Origin: Isoetes taiwanensis
Lineage: Eukaryota > Streptophyta > Lycopodiopsida > Isoetales > Isoetaceae
NCBI GenBank assembly: GCA_021234155.1
Contig: JAJEKV010000058.1
Span: 8,370,992-8,434,991, forward strand
Length of the DNA: 64,000 bases
Direction: 5' to 3'
Shown here: in pieces, positions 12,400-24,850 of the stretch
How the letters are laid out: each line of letters begins with the position of its first letter
How positions within the stretch are numbered: position 1 is the first letter of the stretch
Program-made: the position numbers and the translations under genes
Notes under the pieces: generated by a model
The model's database searches: none
What the model was told of the DNA's origin: nothing
What the model saw: only the letters and a program-made list of their open reading frames with translations

Positions 12400-13480
12400 C
12401 TTGAACTTGCAGAGCAGAATCTTGTGGCAACAATCAAGCAATCCGAGTCCAAACTATTCTATCTCATCTATGTAATTATTAAACCTGATTGATTGCAGTA
12501 GTTCCACAAACAATCTATTGGTGCGATCTTATGACAGCTATAGCCTCCCTATATATTTATGCTCCAATTTTTACTGCTTCCTTTGATTCGCCCACATGTA
12601 TTAGGGCATTCCACATCACAGCACATGTATTTATAATAAAGGCTAAAGCCAACACACTCCCCCTTTAGCCTTTAGAATCCATGATCCCTAATAGGGATTT
12701 GGCTCCCATCAATTTAGGTTCAGAAAGACTTTTGCCAACATGTAAAGTGCGCTATAGCTTTGTGGGAATATGCTTTACACTTATCTCCCCCTTTTCCACT
12801 TCATCCCATATGAAATGATGGTTCCATATGCTTGGTTCAAGAATGATGATATGGATTTTTTTGTCATTGCCACTATACTTCTGTTATCACAGTACAAAAC
12901 GGTAGCTCCATTCGAGGAATGCTCTCAACCATTCTACGTAGCTAAATTATCTCCGAAGCTGCCACGAATACTGCTACATACCCCGCTTCTGCACTAGATT
13001 TGGCAACACATTCCTTCTTTTTATTTGCCCATAATAGTGCAGTATTCCAAGGTCACATAAATTACCAGAGGTGGATCTTTTGTCATCAATATCACATCTC
13101 CAATCTGCATCTACATATCCAATCAACTTGTTTTCTGCACTCCTCGAAAAATAGATCCCATGTGTTATGGTCCCCTTCAAATACCTAAGCACCCTTTTCG
13201 CCGCTACCAAAGGTTATACCCCAGGATTATTGCAAAACCTATTAAGCAAATTGATTGCATATCACGATTTCTATAGGATGCGATTTGCAACATATAGTAA
13301 GCAACTAATCAATGATCTATATAGTGCATGTGGTCTTGTATCAAATGGGACTTTGGCCCTTAGACATTCTACATGATCATCGGGTTCTCCTACTTCGTTC
13401 ATCTACTCAATGCCGGTTCAGGGTGCATTATTGGTGTCACCAACCTCAGATACATACTTTTATTTTCCTAGTGAATGCAC
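12400..13480 (-). pseudogene. Ty1/copia 3' fragment (copy A)
   Basis: Minus strand. The end of the reverse transcriptase / RNase H region is readable: YAINLLNRFCNNPGV and AAKRVLRYLKGTITHG near 13265-13170, then KLIGYVDADWRCDIDDKRST, then a degraded SSAEA..YVAV and TKHMEPSFHMG near 12790. A purine-rich tract (ctaaagggggag, about 12655-12668) is followed by TGTTGGC, the expected start of the 3' LTR, running towards lower coordinates. The far LTR end cannot be placed. Stops and frame changes make it nonfunctional. Confidence 0.8.
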
Positions 13481-15740
13481 ACAAATATTAAGAATAGAAT
13501 ACCCAATGGTAAAAAACAATCAATTCGTGCTTTGATAATATAACTATCATGTTTCGAATATGTGTGTTTAAGTGCTTTGCTAATGTATTAATCCCATTTC
13601 TAATATGTGTATTTAAGTTGGTTGGTGTCAATTAATTTTGGGTACAAACCATCATGAAATTTAACATCATGTTGAAAGCATTTAACATATTAATGGAAAA
13701 CCAAATGCCATTGTTATGATAAGTTGTAGCCTATATAGCAAGAAGCAGGGACTTGTGTACACGCCACTTGATCCTTTGCAAGAGAACTTTAATTTCTTAT
13801 AACTTAGAGGGTAATATACAATGCAAAAGGACTTAGAAATTGTCAATGGTTTTGCATGTCGATTTAGTTGACATGAAGGAAGAACTCCATATTCAAACCA
13901 TATATAAAGCATGCTCCCTTTTTATTTTGTTTGATGAAAACAAAACCTGGGATCGACACGTGCCCTTGAAAAAAAATGAAAAAAAAAAGGAACTTCGGAC
14001 GGTTCCTCTGTTGGGCAAGTCCGTCCTCAAAAATGCTCTGCTCAAAAATGCAAACCCGTCCTCTAAAAGAGGATCATCCTCTTCTTTTTCTTGAATCGCG
14101 AGAAGCCGATCAAATTTCCGTATTCTTCAATCAAACACGGAATTTTGCGGGTTTGTCATATTTCCTTACGGCTTGGCTCCATTTTGGGTGGCGGGGATTT
14201 TGAATTGGAGGCGGATTGGGGGCAGTTCAAATCTGTTTCAAATCTCGGCTTATTCTTGGATTTGAGCCCCAAAAGAGTTTTATTCATTTCATGCGAGGTT
14301 TGAATCTAAAACTCCATAATCTTTGTCATTTTGGCTCTTATGCTCTATCATCGGTCAGTTCAACTCTTATTCCATACCTCACGAAGCAGATTTTGGGCTC
14401 CATTAGAAGGTGCAAGCGGTTTTGAGTTGATTACGGAGAAAATCGGCCATAATGCGGATGTGTATGTCGCCATTTTAGGCATTCGGCGAACGCGAGGCAA
14501 GCCCACCATAAATCGATCACGAGCTTTGTTTTGAGCATGAAGAAACCAATATCTAGATCTTTGTTAAATGGATCTGTGGCCTTCCTAGCAACCATTTTCC
14601 AACAAATCAGGAAAGCTACGCTATTTTGGAACTTCGTAGAGCTAATTTAAGAGCAAAAGATTTACTATGCATAAAACATCGAATTGGCTATCCATTTTGG
14701 ATTTAGGCCGATTCCTTGCATTTAATGGATTCATAGTTTGATTGTTAATATTATTTACCTCTCAGTCGAGGAGGCGATGGGTTCTCAATTTTTTGTGTTG
14801 GAAAAAATGTAAGCTAAAAGGATGCCTGAGACCTGAAACTAGTAGAATCGTTGATTTTTTTCATTTCTCGTTTTGCATACTGTATTCTTTTATATTGGCC
14901 CTCTTGAAATAAAAAGCGGTTCTTTGTCAATTTAGACCCAACTACGTGATATGTGAAGCCTTAGCGAAAGTTAAGAATCCTAGAGCCATAGCGGATTTGC
15001 TTGCGAATCGCATAAAAATTACATGAGAATTGAATCTCGATAGCAGGAAAAATGAATGCCGTGCAAAAATTCTTTCTACGGATTGCGAGGGGTTGGCTCC
15101 ATTTTCGATGAGCAGAGATCGAAGAATTTTGGATTAAGATCACGGGGAATAGAAGAATGTATTGCTTGAAAAAGCGGGAATCTTGAGGAGAAGGGCGCCA
15201 AGTTATGCGCTCTTTCATTTATATCTTCCTAGTGGGAGATTAAACACATACAATTTCTACCACATACAATTCCTTAACAATAATATCATTTGCATTTGCA
15301 AACCCATGATATTTACAACATATTAGAATGCTATACATCTATGTTATCCTTATGGTCATCGAGCGGCCACGTCCTACGTCGGATAAATGAAAGGCAGCTT
15401 CGGGTAAAGTAGCCCAAAGGACTAGTTTGCGGTTATACATTGTTGCTATTCACACAAAGGCGTGATGGTGTAATTAAGGATTTGTTGGCTAAGGGGCAAG
15501 TAAATCCCAGCGAGAATGAAAATCGCCAACCACAATTTTCAATTGGGATAAGGTGTCTAATAGACCAATGGGTCTAGCATCATGAACCCTTCAAGCCAGC
15601 GGTTTTGCAATTGGCGATATAGTCTTTTAATTGCTAATTTACAAAATCTCCATGTAAGTAATTCACAAAATCCCAAGCGTGGGTAAGAGAAAAGTTTGTG
15701 GCGGCCTTGGCGCGTGATAAATTTCTTGTATAAATTAAAT
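13480..15740. other. Intergenic DNA, no gene recognised (copy A)
   Basis: Only short ORFs, several of them conserved with copy B simply because of the duplication. The stretch 13980-15230 carries many CHG-type differences from copy B (48370-49620). No domain, element end or RNA gene recognised. Confidence 0.5.
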
Positions 15741-15744
15741 AAGA

Positions 15745-15934
15745 TTGCTAAGAACTTAATAGCATTTGCCATAATAGAAGAAGGGCGCCTCCCACCACAA
15801 TTCCATGTATGTGCTAAAATTATAGTATTCCATGATAATAGATCATGGACATTCATCATTATCAAACACAATACGACCTCCTCCAAAGCGCCACACTTGT
15901 CATACATGTCAATCAATGCATTACGCCTAAACAA
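15745..15934 (-). pseudogene. Pentatricopeptide repeat (PPR) fragment (copy A)
   Basis: The minus strand reads NALIDMYDKCGALEE, then HDLLSWNTIILAHTWNCGG, the classic PPR signature (ALIDMYxKCGxLExAxxVFDxM..DxxSWNxII). Two frame changes relative to copy B interrupt it. No flanking PPR motifs, start or stop fit, so this is a fragment of an organelle-RNA-binding PPR gene. Confidence 0.75.
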
Positions 15935-16376
15935 ATAAGAATGTCGTCAAATTATTTTTGAATTTGTTGTCGCGAGAGTGGTCCGCATAATTTATCCCCC
16001 TATTATGCACGTCAAATCTAAGCCATGATAACAATCTTTAGAAGGAATGCAAAGGAAATCAATACAAGATAGAAGGGCCATTGAATAATGATCCATCGTT
16101 GTGCAGAAGAAAAAGGGACCCTTGTTAGCGGTAGCTGCCAACAATCTCGGCGGGGCCTTGAAAAAAGCGGCGAGAAAAAGCAAAAAATTGCAAATTTCAT
16201 AAAAAAATTGGTTGATAAGCCAAACAGCGATAATGATTAAGTTGGATACGGATAGGACCTGATCAATGCGGGCTTGAATTGTCTTTGCACTCACCACATT
16301 ACATGGTATTCCTCTCAGAAACTTTTGACGTGCATATCCACTAAAGCACACTTCCGACACTCCTATGCATGAAGTT

Positions 16377-16460
16377 GCTTGGTGACATTTAATGCCGGAT
16401 TAATGTCACTCGGCTTCGAAGCGGTGACATTTTAATGCCGGTTAATGTCACTCATTTCGA
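16377..16460 (+). repeat. Tandem repeat around gacattttaatgcc (copy A)
   Basis: Two units containing a palindrome-like core, gacatt...aatgtc. In copy B (50803-50888) the units are near identical at 43 bp. In copy A they are blurred exactly at CTG and CAG positions: ggctgac has become tggtgac, and gccagtt has become gccggatt or gccggtt. Confidence 0.8.
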
Positions 16461-16596
16461 GAAAAGGCATAAAATTTTGTATATTGCATTCCTTTAGATT
16501 TCAAATCTGAGAAAATAGATACAAAATCCATCCCTTGAACAAGAGAGAAAAGAATACTTAAGGCTAGTGTAAAATGGGCATTTTAGATACAATGCA

Positions 16597-19100
16597 CTAA
16601 TCAATTTGAAAATTTGAGAGAAACGACATCTGTGTGGTGAGAACAGTTGTGTATCTGCAAAAAGCTGCCAAGTTCTCGTCTAAATCAGCATTTATAAAAC
16701 TTAACCCACATGGTCCAACAAGATGAGTGGCATTTAATACCAACCTTGATGAAAGGATGATCATGACTTGCAAAAGAATCAATGAAGCTCTCCTTAAGAA
16801 GCAATGACACACGAAATCGAATGATGGCCTCAAACAATATTCATTTAACAAAGTTCTATTCTTGCTAAGCCAAGCTTTTGCTTGCCTACTCTGTCATTAT
16901 TTGCGTGAATATTTGTGATTGTATGTGACGACATCCATGCCGCGGGGATTCGGGTAACTTCATAAAATTTGCTAAAACCATACGTGGCTTTTGCCTCGGG
17001 TTAAGACATATACGCCACCATACCAAATCTAAATAATGTATTTATTGCATAATGCCAATGCTAACTCCCGATGCCTTAGTAGCGAGGCAAAGATGCCATT
17101 TTTCACGTAGAATGCAACAATTATTATTGTTGGAGAATCCCAAGACAAAATGTCATGTAAAATATTCCCAATACAAAGATTCAAAACCATTTAAACTATT
17201 GGAGATGAATACACGGTCTTTGTTGCCATTCACCGCATCAAGTTGGAGGTGCGTGACCGCATACCGGGACGTTTTGTGCTGCACCCAACCTATAGAAGAG
17301 CAATCCGCTAGGCATAGACATAAGACATGCAACTCAACGAGGCCTTGGTGGTTATAGATGGCTCACAATGAGCGATCTTGGAGCATCAAATAATCCAACA
17401 TTTTATTTGGCGGGGATCTGTCAAAAGATGGAATGAGATGTCTTGAGACCTTTTTAAGAGTTACATTCCTTAGCAAACAACCCATTAACTACGTATGTCT
17501 TTACATGTTAATCCATTTTACCAATCGAAAGTGCATCTTCAACATGCATTAAACATACAAGGAAGGACACGGTGAACAAGGACTTGGTGGCATGCAAAGG
17601 AACTTTAGACCTTTAGCTGTGGACAAAGCATTGTATATGACATCAAACATGCCCCTATTCATTATATATTTAAAGTTCTCCCCAAATCAAAAAGCTCCCT
17701 ATTTTGTGTCTAGACTATTACACTTGTTTGTCTTTCATTATGGTTGAAGCGGATGGCATGAATAAGAATAATTGTACATATCTGGGAAGCAAGAGGCTTT
17801 GCCACTCAAATGGCCTAAGCATAGGTTTCAAGCGGAAACACAACTTGAATAAGATTCACTGAACAAGAAATTTGAGTTAGTTAGGCTAACAAATAACCAC
17901 AACTTGCTTTTCCACCAATACTCCGGCAAGCATTGTCATAACTTTTGCAACAATAAGGATTAACTAAATGCACATAAAAGTAGAATGTTGCCATTTCAAT
18001 TCTGAAACCAACATCTTTTTTTGTCAAATGAAGCGGTGACCTTACACTTTCGAAGTGAGAAAGATCTGGGGGCCGGTGCCCTTATCCAAATAGATAATAA
18101 AGAGCTTCTTCCTCGGCTAATCTTTGCGGCCGAGGAAACTAATGGCGGAAGTATTGAAGCAACATGTGAATATTAGAAAGTCAACATATTATAAAGCAAA
18201 CAAAATACTACCTCGGCCAATTCAAGGTTACTCTTTTGCATGAGCTTGGATCTAAAGTGTGATCACGAGAAGCTTGAAAGTTAAGACAAGTCCCTCTCTA
18301 CGGTATAGGCACTTGGTGGTATGAACAAATTATCATAAAACAATCCTCGTCATGCACGAATCAACAATCACCAATGATTGTAACATGTTTTACGAAAACA
18401 TATTTTCAAAATCTAGCTAAGAATATCTACATACCCCTCTGCCCAAGCAGGATAGTATCACACCCATAATCATCTTTTTGTCGGATAGGCTACGCTTTAG
18501 CAAGATTATCATCATCACGGAGTTGGCACTACGGGGCTTTCAACTATATTATTTATGATATATCAATGAAATCAGTTTAAGGACATTTACATTTTGTATT
18601 TCATGTTCCTAGTCTAGTATATGATAACATAATTAAACCTCAACAAATATATAAGGAAACTCTGTACCTACTCGTTGACTTTGGACTTTCAATTTGGGCA
18701 ATACGTAACTGAAGAAAAGCTTTAGGGTAATTGAGATTCATTGCCCTCACAATTCGCAGGTTATGATCCACCGATTTGGCTTCCCGAGCGACATGAGTTA
18801 TGAGATATCAGATCACTACTACGTATCCTCAAGATGAATGAATCACCTGTTTGGCATTGTATAGTGTAAGAGCTCTTGTGATGGAGATGAAACACAAAGC
18901 CTAATGAATAATAACTAGTCTATTGTAAGATGCATGTCATGTATGATATAGTACTATGTAAAAGAGCATTGCATACCTCAAGAGTTCTCATCCTCTCGCT
19001 AGCTTTAGCCACTAATTCTGCAACGGAGACCCCCATTACATCGGGGATCACCATTGCCAACGGCCCGTCCCTACGGCCCAACCATAGTCTATCGCTTAAA
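16597..19100 (-). CDS. DENN-domain protein gene, copy A, 5' end open
   Basis: Spliced minus-strand gene, best read by comparison with copy B. Its 3'-most exon ends with TAG at 16597. Copy A holds two more 5' exons than copy B: one about 18675-18800 (readable VDHNLRIVRAMNLNYPKAF and QLRIAQIESPK) and one ending at donor site 18977 (readable VMGVSVAELVAKASERMRTL). Downstream exons carry the plant cDENN/dDENN signatures listed under copy B. DENN proteins generally act as guanine nucleotide exchange factors for Rab GTPases in membrane traffic. Several splice acceptors and codons in copy A are corrupted at CAG sites, for example gttgcag|gtt read as gttgcaaaagtt near 17950. The start codon was not found. 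Confidence 0.75.
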
Positions 19101-19593
19101 AATGTTGGTAGCGCGGTATGGTCATTAGGATTCGGTCTCCACCCTGCTCCAAAGAATCCCTATACCGTGATTGCATATGAGGAGGTACCCTTTCTGGCGA
19201 ACAGGCTCAAACCAAGAAACAAACACCTCTTCATAGTGAGGGAGATTAGGGTCCCTATCTGGTCCTCTTCTTCAAGCAAAGGCCATCCACGCCTGCAAAG
19301 TTATCATGTGGTCTGATCAAATAAAGAGCATTCCTTTCTTCACATCTTGGTAGGGGGTCTAATATTTCAAATGGTTCTTGGGTTTACTAGGAGAAAGGCC
19401 CCACATAATGAGATGCACTAATGTGTTCATCCACCAATAAGTTGTCGGTTCTTTCTAAGCTTTGTCTCGGTCGGGCCAGAAATCCCGAATGACAGCTTCA
19501 CTGGCTGAACGCCCCCCAAGCACTCGCGAACAAGGTGGACCAGTAGTCAATAACTTCATTCATATATGTGTTAGACCATGAGTTATCGCCGTT

Positions 19594-20390
19594 CTAGAAA
19601 TAGCTGCCCAAAGGCATCATGTACTTGGCAATTGAAGCCTCAAGGCACCTATATCCGCCAAGCCTCGACATGGCTGCACTAACCTTAGGTGACCCTCTAG
19701 GAATCATAGGTAAGCCTTGGGCATCCTTCCACATTTTAACCCTTTCAGGTAGCCACTCCCTATGCCCTGGCCTCATCTTGTAGAACATTAGTGGCCATCC
19801 ATCATTCATGTAACTTGAAGAGTAGAGGTTCCAAATGACCACATAAACGGTCCTTCTTATCGGGGATAAACCTTTCACGAATTCTTTCAGCTTGGGAACC
19901 TCGGACACAAGGTAGGAAGGGAGACTTTTGAACTACTTTGCTCAAGAGTTGCATAAGCCCGGAATAGTCAATGCATCTGATCTTCTCAATAGGTAGAGTA
20001 GTTTCCAAAGAGGGCATCTATGTCATCGTGGTGTGTCCAACCATCATGAATCCCGCTTGCACTGATCAAGACACCTAACCAGACCAAGTATGACAAGTAA
20101 GAGAAAAGATACCGTTTTGTTTTGTCCCCGAAAGCAATTGTCTAGTGGCAAGTAAAGCCTCCTAGGCAACTTCTTCTTCATCGAGGGGCCCCTTGATAGG
20201 AGGCATAAAATCATTTCTAGTGCCATTCACCATTTTTGTCCTAAGGGCTTCCTTGTTCATGATTGCTCCACCCCCGCCAGCCTTCCTTTGATGATTCAGA
20301 TTTCTCAAATGACCCTGGGGCTTGTCCTCGATTGATTCTCTAGTGTTTTCAAGGTATGATTTAAAGATCCCACATGAAAATTGAATCATC
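19594..20390 (-). pseudogene. DUF7869-type transposase-like gene, broken
   Basis: Minus strand, in several frames. Recognisable words are LYLPLDNC followed by a garbled ENK segment (near 20140), GFMMVGH then HDDIDALFGNYSTY in another frame (near 20010), and RCIDYSGLMQLLSKVV and EVPKLKEFVKG (19950-19870). These match the family pattern LQLDN..RENKN ... GHTH..ID..F seen in the better copy at 54881-57240. DUF7869 is an uncharacterised domain with an RNase H-like/transposase look. Frame breaks are numerous and could be decay, read error or both. Confidence 0.65.
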
Positions 20391-20566
20391 CGCCGAGGTC
20401 CAGCCAGAAGTGGCCCAAAGCACCTACACCATGCCCATGCATGAGAGCACCAAGAAGACTCACCTTCAACCTATTTCACCCCTCCATACGATTTTGCTAG
20501 CTTCTCCCGCATCGAGGAACCATCGCCTTATTCTCGATCCATCTTATCCTATATTATAATGTTATA

Positions 20567-20812
20567 GGGTGTTGCATCAAGCCCTAGATCCAACGTGGCC
20601 CCAATTTAATTGATGTAATTGAACGATGGGATTAACTAAAAAGGACAACAATTTTTATTACTCTATCGAGCCTACTCAGCTGCTGCTTATGGCTATGGGG
20701 TGTTATGGGTGTTGCATCAAGCCTAGATCCAACGGCCCCAATTTAATTGACGTAATGATGAACGACGGGGTATCTTATCGAGCCTACTCAGCTGGCTTTG
20801 GCTATGGGGGCG
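20567..20812 (+). repeat. Imperfect tandem duplication, ~139-bp period
   Basis: gggtgttgcatcaagcc at 20567 recurs at 20706. Both units continue with tagatccaacg and ccccaatttaattga, and both carry tatcgagcctactcagctg. The second unit is shorter inside. Confidence 0.85.
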
Positions 20813-20970
20813 TAAACAGTGATTGGTATTCTTCTGTCGGGACAACGAGTTCTGACTATGGCTATGGCTATGGCTATGTGCAACGGGCAGGGTTAGGGCT
20901 AGATAAAGCAAAAAGGGCAGCAGTTTTAGCGAGGTTTGAACCAGATGGGAAGCATTGCTTTGTTTGCTAA
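20626..20970 (+). CDS. Hypothetical Gly/Tyr-rich small ORF
   Basis: 114 codons. The N-terminal half overlaps the local tandem duplication. The middle is rich in Gly and Tyr through a ggctat hexamer run near 20860. A frame change at the end would extend it into LFAKDSLGYCFTGYYSF and KESTTGRTY, up to a possible donor site near 21040. I do not recognise the family. It may be one exon of a gene or chance coding over a repeat. Confidence 0.3.
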   Translation: MGLTKKDNNFYYSIEPTQLLLMAMGCYGCCIKPRSNGPNLIDVMMNDGVSYRAYSAGFGYGGVNSDWYSSVGTTSSDYGYGYGYVQRAGLGLDKAKRAAVLARFEPDGKHCFVC

Positions 20971-21824
20971 GGACTCACTGGGCTATTGTTTTACTGGCTA
21001 CTACAGTTTTGTCAAGGAGAGCACAACTGGCCGAACCTACAGGTATCGTCTCCTACTATAACCTATAGCTGGTTACTCCATTGCATGAGCTCATTGCTTC
21101 CTAAGTTTCCCGAACCATTAATAATCCTACATGGGAGCAGTGTCTTCGGTTTTTGTCCTGTAATTCTTCGGCAGCATCTTGGATCTGCCGAAACTGTTTC
21201 GAGTCTCGAAGCTAAGGTAAAATCTATTCAAAACGGTCCTTTTCGCACGACTTCGGCCAACTCCAGGATATTTTAGGCCGTTTCTAGCCCGCTATCTAGG
21301 TGAGACCGTTTTGCCAGAGTCACAATATCGCTGGAGTGCTTTCCATGTAATCAAGAGCTAATGATGGCGGAAAGAATTCTTGGTAACACAGAGGTAACAA
21401 AAAGAGATATGGCACTGATATTCTGCTAGGTAGTTTTGATCCCTTAAGAGCATCCATTGCTTTTGAGGTGCAGACTCGGCTTCTTGGCATAGAAGCCTCT
21501 GTTGCACACAAAAAAGATTCCTACAGAGCATGTTTCTATTCAGGGATTTGTTGCATGTTCTTTTACTGGCCTGTGACAGAATAAGAAGCCATTGGCTTTG
21601 AAAGCATGAGCTCTGAATGTTTCTACCGCATCTGACAAAAAACAAGAACCTCAGCAAGAATGCATATCTGTAGACTAAGAATTCTCTTACCCCCTTTTTT
21701 ATTCTGTCTCAGCTACTTCCATGGCATAAATGTTGCTACCGTTATTATGACTTTCTTCATAATACCGTTATCTTGCAGACATTCTTGGTTTCTCACTACT
21801 GGGTTTTTTTTACCAGATTGATTA

Positions 21825-21960
21825 TGTAGACTACACGGTTGTGCAACTAAGGAAATTGTGGCAGTAAATGGCAAATTTCCAGGGTCAACAATTTGTCTTA
21901 GAAAAGGAGACAATGTTATCATACACGTGACCAATTTGGTTACAGGCAACCTCACAAGCC
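21825..21960 (+). pseudogene. Laccase (multicopper oxidase) N-terminal fragment
   Basis: Readable plus-strand words are CATKEIVAVNGKFPG then STICLRKGDNVIIHVTN, matching the start of plant laccases (...RLCxTKxIxxVNGxFPGPTIxxRxGDxVIVxVTN). A ttttttttaccag acceptor-like site lies just upstream, but the frame after it has a stop. The copper-binding His-Trp-His-Gly that should follow soon is absent. Laccases oxidise phenolics in the cell wall, for example in lignin formation. This is a fragment. Confidence 0.65.
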
Positions 21961-22029
21961 CATTTCTTCTACGCCGTCAAGAGGTTGGGAACAATGCAGA
22001 TCTGTAGACTAAGAATTCTACAGGAGGCG

Positions 22030-22160
22030 GGATGACGCTGCTACAGTTTTCAAACTGTGCCTTTGCACGATGTGCCATCATGGAACAGTATGATTGCTGC
22101 ATGTGCACAACAATTGGGTTATGAAGCTATTGCAGGCCAATATATTATAGCCTTATTCTT
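22030..22160 (+). pseudogene. PPR fragment
   Basis: The plus strand reads DAATVFK in one frame, then VPLHDVPSWNSMIAACAQ after a one-base shift. This is the PPR motif (xARxVFDxMPxxDVxSWNxMIAAYAQ). Nothing beyond about one repeat is readable. Confidence 0.6.
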
Positions 22161-24000
22161 TGCAGCAAAAGCTTTCTTTCAAGGTATGCTCAGATCCCCC
22201 ATTTACACATTCCTCTATCAAGTAGCTATTAGCGAGGCAATGCCACAATGACAATTCTTTTGTATTTTCTACATCCAAGCAGTATAATTTTAACACATCT
22301 CTACAATAATTATCTTGGCAGATGTGTCTTTGTATCTCATGTGTGCAAGTTAGTAGGTTCTGTTAACTGCGCAACCATTTCTAGAATGTTCCTACTTTCT
22401 GTTTCCACATTGTTTTGCAGGGTGCAGGAACTTTGAAAATGCACCAAGTGATCCCTGGTGAAACGGTTATTTAAAGAAGCTGCCAACTAAACATAATACA
22501 ATGGGAAACTATTTTCTTCTATAAAACACCAGCTTGCAATATCCATATTGTTGGAAGATAATATTTTGGTTGGGTCATTCCGAGTGTCCAGTTGGTGGCA
22601 GGCCAAATATTTCTTACGAGTAAAGATGGAGGATCAGCATCTGAAGGTAATGTGTAGACTGCTCTTCTCATCAGCCTTTGGCACCCAATAGCAGTTAGCA
22701 AAATCATAGATTTGTAGAATCTTATAATGCGATTTCCTGATGGTTAAATTTATCCCATTTTTAATTATCTTTGTCTACAAGCTAAGGCTCTCTAATGCTT
22801 GAGCTTTAGCAATCATAACACCAAAACATACTTGACGAGTAACATGAATCCACCTCTACAACAACTTATGTATTAGAGGGCTTCTCATGTTGCAGATTAT
22901 TGATATATTGTCCACAGTTGCAGGGCCAAGCTTTTGAAGAAGAGTGCAAATGTATGCAGTAATAATATAGCAACAATAGTGGCAACAACTGTACTTTGTT
23001 GTGCCGGATGTCAAATTATGTAGTAAGAAATAGCCAGCATTTGAAGATACTGAAGAGCATAAATCTGAGAGCATAGTCAATTTTCTTTTTAATAAATCCA
23101 GGATTTCACATCCATGACCTTGGGCATTTCACAACCGACTATATTGAATAAGAAAAAACTTAGAAAGTGCAAATAAAGTCTGCTATAATAGTTTGACTTG
23201 AAGTTCAATTTGAAAAAGAAACTATTGTAGTCAGGCAAATTATTAAGGCAAATTATTATGTATACAGGATACAAATTTGATAGGACATGGTCTCGGCTTC
23301 TAAACCTTTGTATATGCAATTTAGGTTGATTATTGAAGATTTCATTTATGCATCATGGTCCTGAGGAGCTCTCATAAAAATTCAAACTCGAGAACAAGAA
23401 ACGTCATTTTTCCACTGCACCCCATTCTGCTGTAGCCTTATTCTTTGCAAGGAAGGCTAAAAAACCCATTCTTCTTTTCTTCTATCATGTGCAATCTTCT
23501 TTAAGAAGGAAAAGTAGTTTTGATGACAGGATAAACATTAGCAAGGGAATGTTCGCCATTGGTTTGCAAATATATATTTTAAAAGATTACGTTGAGGTCA
23601 TGTACTATTGATCAAAAATTATAACAACTAATCGCTAAGGCTTCAAACAAAGAAAGAAAGAAAACGTAAACACATTACGACTCCAAGAAATTGGGTTCCA
23701 TTTGTGAAGTAAGAATTCATTGCAAAGTATAATACTATAATTTGTGAAGTATGAATTCATGCCCGAAAGTATAATTTTATACTCCTATGTCATTTACAGT
23801 GTTCCCAACCTATGCCCTGAGTTCCACCCCTATGCGCCCAAAGAACGCCGGGCAATCGCTACTAGTCATGTATAATGGTTAAGGCATTTTCGTGGAGATC
23901 GATGAGACAAAGCTCTCCACCCACCAAAGAGACTCCCCGCAGGAAAGTTGGGTCCATGTGAGATTTTTTCCACGGCGAAGCCTCTTCTTTCTCTCTGATC
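22160..24000. other. Intergenic DNA, nothing recognised
   Basis: AT-rich with short ORFs only. A 20-bp word (atctgtagactaagaattct) seen at 21667 and 22001 is the nearest repeat. No element ends, RNA genes or domains recognised. Confidence 0.5.
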
Positions 24001-24026
24001 CCTAGTCTTGGCAAGTTTCTCCTTTA

Positions 24027-24850
24027 TCACAATACAGGTATTACACTTAGAAAAATGCTATCCTTTTGCATTGCTACCTCTCGAGTGGTTCTCCTTCCAT
24101 GTTGACAAGAAGGACGATTGAGAAACATGTTTTCCTCGTCATCTCGCGGATCGGTTATATCTACCTCTTGATGTATGTTCTTTTTAGTCAAGATGGAAGG
24201 TAATCTCTTCACATTTTCTCTAGTTCCCCACTCGTGAACCTTTGAGCGGTGTGGCATAGTTTCAGCATTTTCATCTATGTACATAGATAGCACAAAGACT
24301 CCCTACCGTTGTATGAGACCTTGGCTTCATGGACCCGGAGTTTCCATGCTCCGCAATCCTCGGCTCTTCCATAAAAGCTTCCTCCATTTGTAAAATGTAG
24401 AAACGGGATACCGTGATGCACTATGCCATGCCTTCACAATGTATCTTCCATGTTGTTCAAGATTAGCTTTTTTCACACATCCATTCTTCGAACAAAGATC
24501 TAGCATGCCAGGGCGCAAAAAAGTCGACGCTCGTGAGCTTTTCATGTTCCAAAGAGAAGGTCCTCATGGCGGATACCTCCTTAACCGCGGAAATTAGCAC
24601 ATCTCTTCAAGCAAAGACATCGAGGACCTCGAACCGCAAGATAGCTTCAGTGTGGTTTTCCTTTCACTTTTTTTTTGGGGTCGAAAGGCCCTCTCGCCTT
24701 TCCTCGCTTCACCATGTGGTATCATCGTCTTTTTGTTACTCCAGCCTCCTACCGATGGCGAAGCTTCCTTTTCAACCTCGCCTCCTTCACGGCCGTGAAC
24801 TAGGCTAGAAAACGGAATATGGCCAACAGAACCAATGCTATTGGCCATCT
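24027..24850 (-). other. Unrecognised coding-like tract
   Basis: The minus strand has overlapping open segments in different frames (for example 24848-24594 and 24545-24327) with balanced amino-acid composition. Readable words include FYKWRKLLWKSRG and LEQHGRYIVKAW. No family recognised. The frame shifts resemble those seen elsewhere at CHG sites, so this may be one damaged exon or transposon gene. Confidence 0.25.

Larger units (their letters stand above)
1..18696 (+). repeat. Segmental duplication, copy A
   Basis: This block matches 34372-53109 in the same orientation and gene order. Homology is already present at base 1, so the left edge is outside the window. It ends at 18696, after the shared string ggactttcaatttg. 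Differences from copy B are mostly small changes at CAG/CTG/CCGG sites. Copy A has many more frame breaks than copy B in the gypsy coding region, so copy A looks like the less accurate reading. It may be a recent duplication or a duplicated assembly of one locus. Confidence 0.95.

Noticed and set aside
16597-16851. Single 84-codon minus-strand ORF read as one protein
   Set aside because: It joins two DENN exons and the intron between them in mixed frames; the spliced model explains it.
1-18696. C-to-T mutation of repeats (deamination or RIP-like) as the cause of A/B differences
   Set aside because: The differences are mainly indels and gains of G at CAG/CTG sites, not C-to-T or G-to-A transitions.
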